Below, in pieces: positions 62,476 to 64,000 of a stretch of 64,000 nt of DNA (position 1 is the first letter of the stretch; the number at the start of each line of letters is the position of its first letter). This stretch comes from Methylobacterium fujisawaense (GTDB taxonomy: Bacteria > Pseudomonadota > Alphaproteobacteria > Rhizobiales > Beijerinckiaceae). The stretch spans positions 62,001 to 126,000 of the forward strand of contig NZ_JACJIM010000006.1 in the NCBI RefSeq assembly GCF_014138435.1, read 5' to 3'. The position numbers were made by a program, and so were the translations under genes. The notes beneath the pieces are model-generated. The model worked only from the letters and a program-made list of their open reading frames with translations. It was not told the origin of the DNA and searched no databases.

Positions 62476-62519
62476 AAGGGCTTCGGCTTTGCCGGTGAAG
62501 GGCTTCGGCTTTGCCGGTG
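62476..62519. repeat. Perfect 22-bp tandem duplication
   Basis: The 22-bp unit AAGGGCTTCGGCTTTGCCGG plus TG occurs twice with no gap (62476-62497 and 62498-62519). It lies in the gene-poor area near the IS110 remnant. Confidence 0.9.
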
Positions 62520-62669
62520 CATGGACCGTGCGCGAGCGGCACCCGATGCTGGCCCGCTGCTTCGGACATCCCGCGGCGAACAAGGCGTGACGGCGGGGCG
62601 ATGGACGACCGTCCCCGCATCCCTCCCGCCTCGCGGCATGGCGGTTACGCCGTGGCCGGAGTTCCGCAG

Positions 62670-63087
62670 GCGCCCCGTGGGCCATCAACGCCCAGACGAT
62701 CCGCGCCATCATGTCCGCCAGGGCGACGGTGACCCGCATGCGCGGCTGGCGCGACAGCATGCCGGCCGACCTCGCCCCAGCTTTGTCGCGGGATCCCGGG
62801 CGAACCGCAGCGTCGGGCGCCGCGCCGCAGATCGCCTCCGCGTCGGCCATGGCGCTCTTCTGCCGCTTCGCGAACGGCTTCACGCAAGCCGGAGGGATGA
62901 GCCGCGTGTCGTGACCGGCCAAGTCTATCCCGCATGCCCAGTGACGAGCACCGGCGCAGATCTCCATCGCGCCCATGCATCGGGGAGGTGTCGCGACGAA
63001 CGCCCGCCCCGGATCACGCCGCAGCATCGTGCGACCCACGGCTGTGCCACTCGCATCCGAGCGGTGACCCTGGAAAATCGACTCGAC
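62670..63087 (-). pseudogene. Remnant of an IS110-family transposase
   Basis: In one minus-strand frame, residues resembling the N-terminal third of IS110 transposases appear: LRRDPGRAFVATPPRCMGAMEICAGARHW-like segments, then LAGHDTRLIPPACVKPFAKR and QKSAMADAEAICGAA. The frame jumps directly to a piece like the C-terminus (VALADMMARIVWALMAHG), with most of the protein missing. An intact transposase has ~340 residues; here only ~140 are left. It is a dead copy with a large internal deletion. The frame is otherwise unbroken, so a single deletion may explain it. Confidence 0.75.
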
Positions 63088-63320
63088 CGGATCGATCCCG
63101 CCGGTGCTCACCCCACCCGGGAGGCCGCCTGCAGGGGTGTCGCAACACCCCCGCTCTGGCACAGCGATGCCGTCGGGGGATGTCCACCCCAACGCTCAGG
63201 GTGGTTTTGCGGCGGTCCCCGGCCGAGATGAGGACGCATGGGAACGACCGTCGATGAACGGTTTCATTATTTTTGGGAGATAGTCATTCGGCCTATAAGG
63301 CACGAGTTTGGGCTATACCA

Positions 63321-64000
63321 ATGCGAATCGTGGCGAGCGGTGACGCAGAGACACAGACCGTACACCTGTCGGAAATCCTGGGTGCCTTGAGCCATGCCCT
63401 GGATCTGACGGAAGGTCAGCCCGTGGGGCATTGCATTCGTGCGACATGGATCGGCTTCCACATCGGCCGCGCGATGGGCCTGCCCGACCTTCAGCTGTGG
63501 GAACTCTACCATACGATCATGCTGAAGGATCTCGGCTGCTCAAGCAACGCCGCGCGAATCTGTGAGCTCTATCTATCCGACGATCTCAGCTTCAAACGTG
63601 ACTTCAAGACGGTGAGCGACAGCTTGCCGAAGGTGCTGGGCTTTGTCTTCGCTCACACGGGCCTGAAGGCAGGCTTGGCCGAACGGTTCCGCGCGGTGCT
63701 CAACATCTTGCAGAACGGCGGAGCGATCGCCGACGAGCTCATACAGACCCGCTGCCAGCGCGGTGCCGCGATCGCCCGGCAGCTCCGCTTTTCGACGAGC
63801 GTCTGCGACGCCATCCACGCGCTGGACGAGCACTGGAATGGCAGCGGCCGGCCGGACCGCCTCACGGGCGCTGCGATCCCGCTCTACGCTCGTGTGGCGC
63901 TGCTCGCGCAGGTGGTCGACGTCTTCCACGCCGCAGCTGGCCCTTCGGCCGCGATCGCCGAGGTGCGGGCGCGCTCTGGCACATGGTTCGACCCGCAGGT
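63321..64000 (+). CDS. HD-GYP-like domain protein, degenerate, 3' end outside window
   Basis: An open frame starts at the ATG at 63321 and runs off the window (226 codons visible). HLSEILGALSHALDLTEGQPVGHC starts an HD-GYP-type fold, followed by HTIMLKDLGCSSNAARICELYL. The HD pair of cyclic-di-GMP phosphodiesterases reads KD here, and the GYP loop reads GRP in EHWNGSGRPDRLTG. The later IPLYARVALLAQVVDVF is well kept. Enzyme activity is therefore doubtful without a check of the metal ligands. Such proteins are often fused to a C-terminal LuxR-type helix-turn-helix, which would lie beyond the window. Confidence 0.8.
   Translation, partial: MRIVASGDAETQTVHLSEILGALSHALDLTEGQPVGHCIRATWIGFHIGRAMGLPDLQLWELYHTIMLKDLGCSSNAARICELYLSDDLSFKRDFKTVSDSLPKVLGFVFAHTGLKAGLAERFRAVLNILQNGGAIADELIQTRCQRGAAIARQLRFSTSVCDAIHALDEHWNGSGRPDRLTGAAIPLYARVALLAQVVDVFHAAAGPSAAIAEVRARSGTWFDPQ

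Larger units (their letters stand above)
62161..63320. other. Gene-poor region between motA and the HD-GYP gene, 1160 bp
   Basis: This stretch holds a decayed IS110 transposase (separate entry), a tandem CCGCTCCATCCCC-type repeat around 62388-62420, a perfect 22-bp direct duplication (62476-62519) and a GGGGTGT/ACACCCC hairpin at 63134-63151. The last ~80 bases are AT-rich and likely carry the promoter of the downstream gene. No intact gene is supported. Confidence 0.6.

Noticed and set aside
62323..63231. A 302-codon plus-strand frame in the gene-poor area
   Set aside because: It crosses tandem repeats and is antisense to the IS110 remnant; no family features.
63573..63929. Minus-strand frame opposite the HD-GYP-like gene
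   Set aside because: The plus-strand frame shows clear HD-GYP sequence and is open to the window end.

Overview
The window is a high-GC chromosomal segment of an alphaproteobacterium of the order Rhizobiales (Hyphomicrobiales), most probably Methylobacterium or Methylorubrum. Supporting signs are a methylsuccinyl-CoA dehydrogenase with the N-terminal extension typical of the ethylmalonyl-CoA pathway, a MucR/Ros regulator, an NdvA-type glucan exporter, Omp31-like porins, a kinase-fold (alphaproteobacterial) ThrB and the pal-cpoB-tilS-ftsH-glmM gene order. The genus is inferred from remembered protein families; no database search was possible. No rRNA, tRNA, CRISPR array, prophage or intact insertion sequence was seen.

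Layout. 1-5.6 kb: 3' part of a glycosyltransferase, a small conserved protein, a PAS-GGDEF-EAL protein and mcd. 5.8-12.5 kb: small secreted protein, Rieske/FAD oxidoreductase, EamA transporter, YihY membrane protein overlapping an alpha/beta hydrolase, and an NdvA-type ABC exporter. 12.8-14.5 kb: a PomA/PomB-like stator pair. 14.5-25.3 kb: CAP-domain lipoprotein, PAS-GGDEF cyclase, very large MscS channel, HNH endonuclease, two Omp31 porins, YjbR protein, glmM and a TauE transporter. 25.5-30.2 kb: ftsH, tilS, cpoB and pal on the minus strand, without tolQRAB. 30.5-41.9 kb: lone receiver, divergent WcbI and GSCFA genes, nitroreductase, SHOCT protein, kpsF, glcD-like oxidase, MucR, an orphan YejE permease, a DUF4112 protein and an aminotransferase. 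42.0-42.1 kb: a promoter, two nested hairpins and a strong terminator with no protein between, read here as a candidate small RNA. 42.6-52.6 kb: a complete tripartite RND efflux operon of adaptor, two permeases and an outer-membrane factor, with two copies of a ~118-bp repeat in its gaps. 52.9-59.9 kb: zwf, rnhA, thrB, ispH, NlpC/P60 peptidase, a small conserved protein and an SDR. 60.4-62.2 kb: a second stator pair of classical MotA/MotB type. 62.2-63.3 kb: gene-poor DNA with a decayed IS110 transposase and tandem repeats. 63.3 kb to the end: 5' part of a degenerate HD-GYP protein.

Working together. Three c-di-GMP-type proteins (1.3, 15.2 and 63.3 kb) and two flagellar stator sets occur in one window, a plausible sessile/motile control theme, though they are not in one operon. 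Envelope functions dominate: Tol-Pal parts, GlmM, FtsH, KpsF, NdvA, porins, RND efflux, MscS and peptidoglycan hydrolases. The points most worth a second look are the candidate sRNA, the two MotB paralogues sharing one C-terminal domain but not one N-terminal half, the ~115-residue low-complexity insertion in the second RND permease, the intergenic repeats, and tilS, whose catalytic loop lies upstream of any standard start codon.
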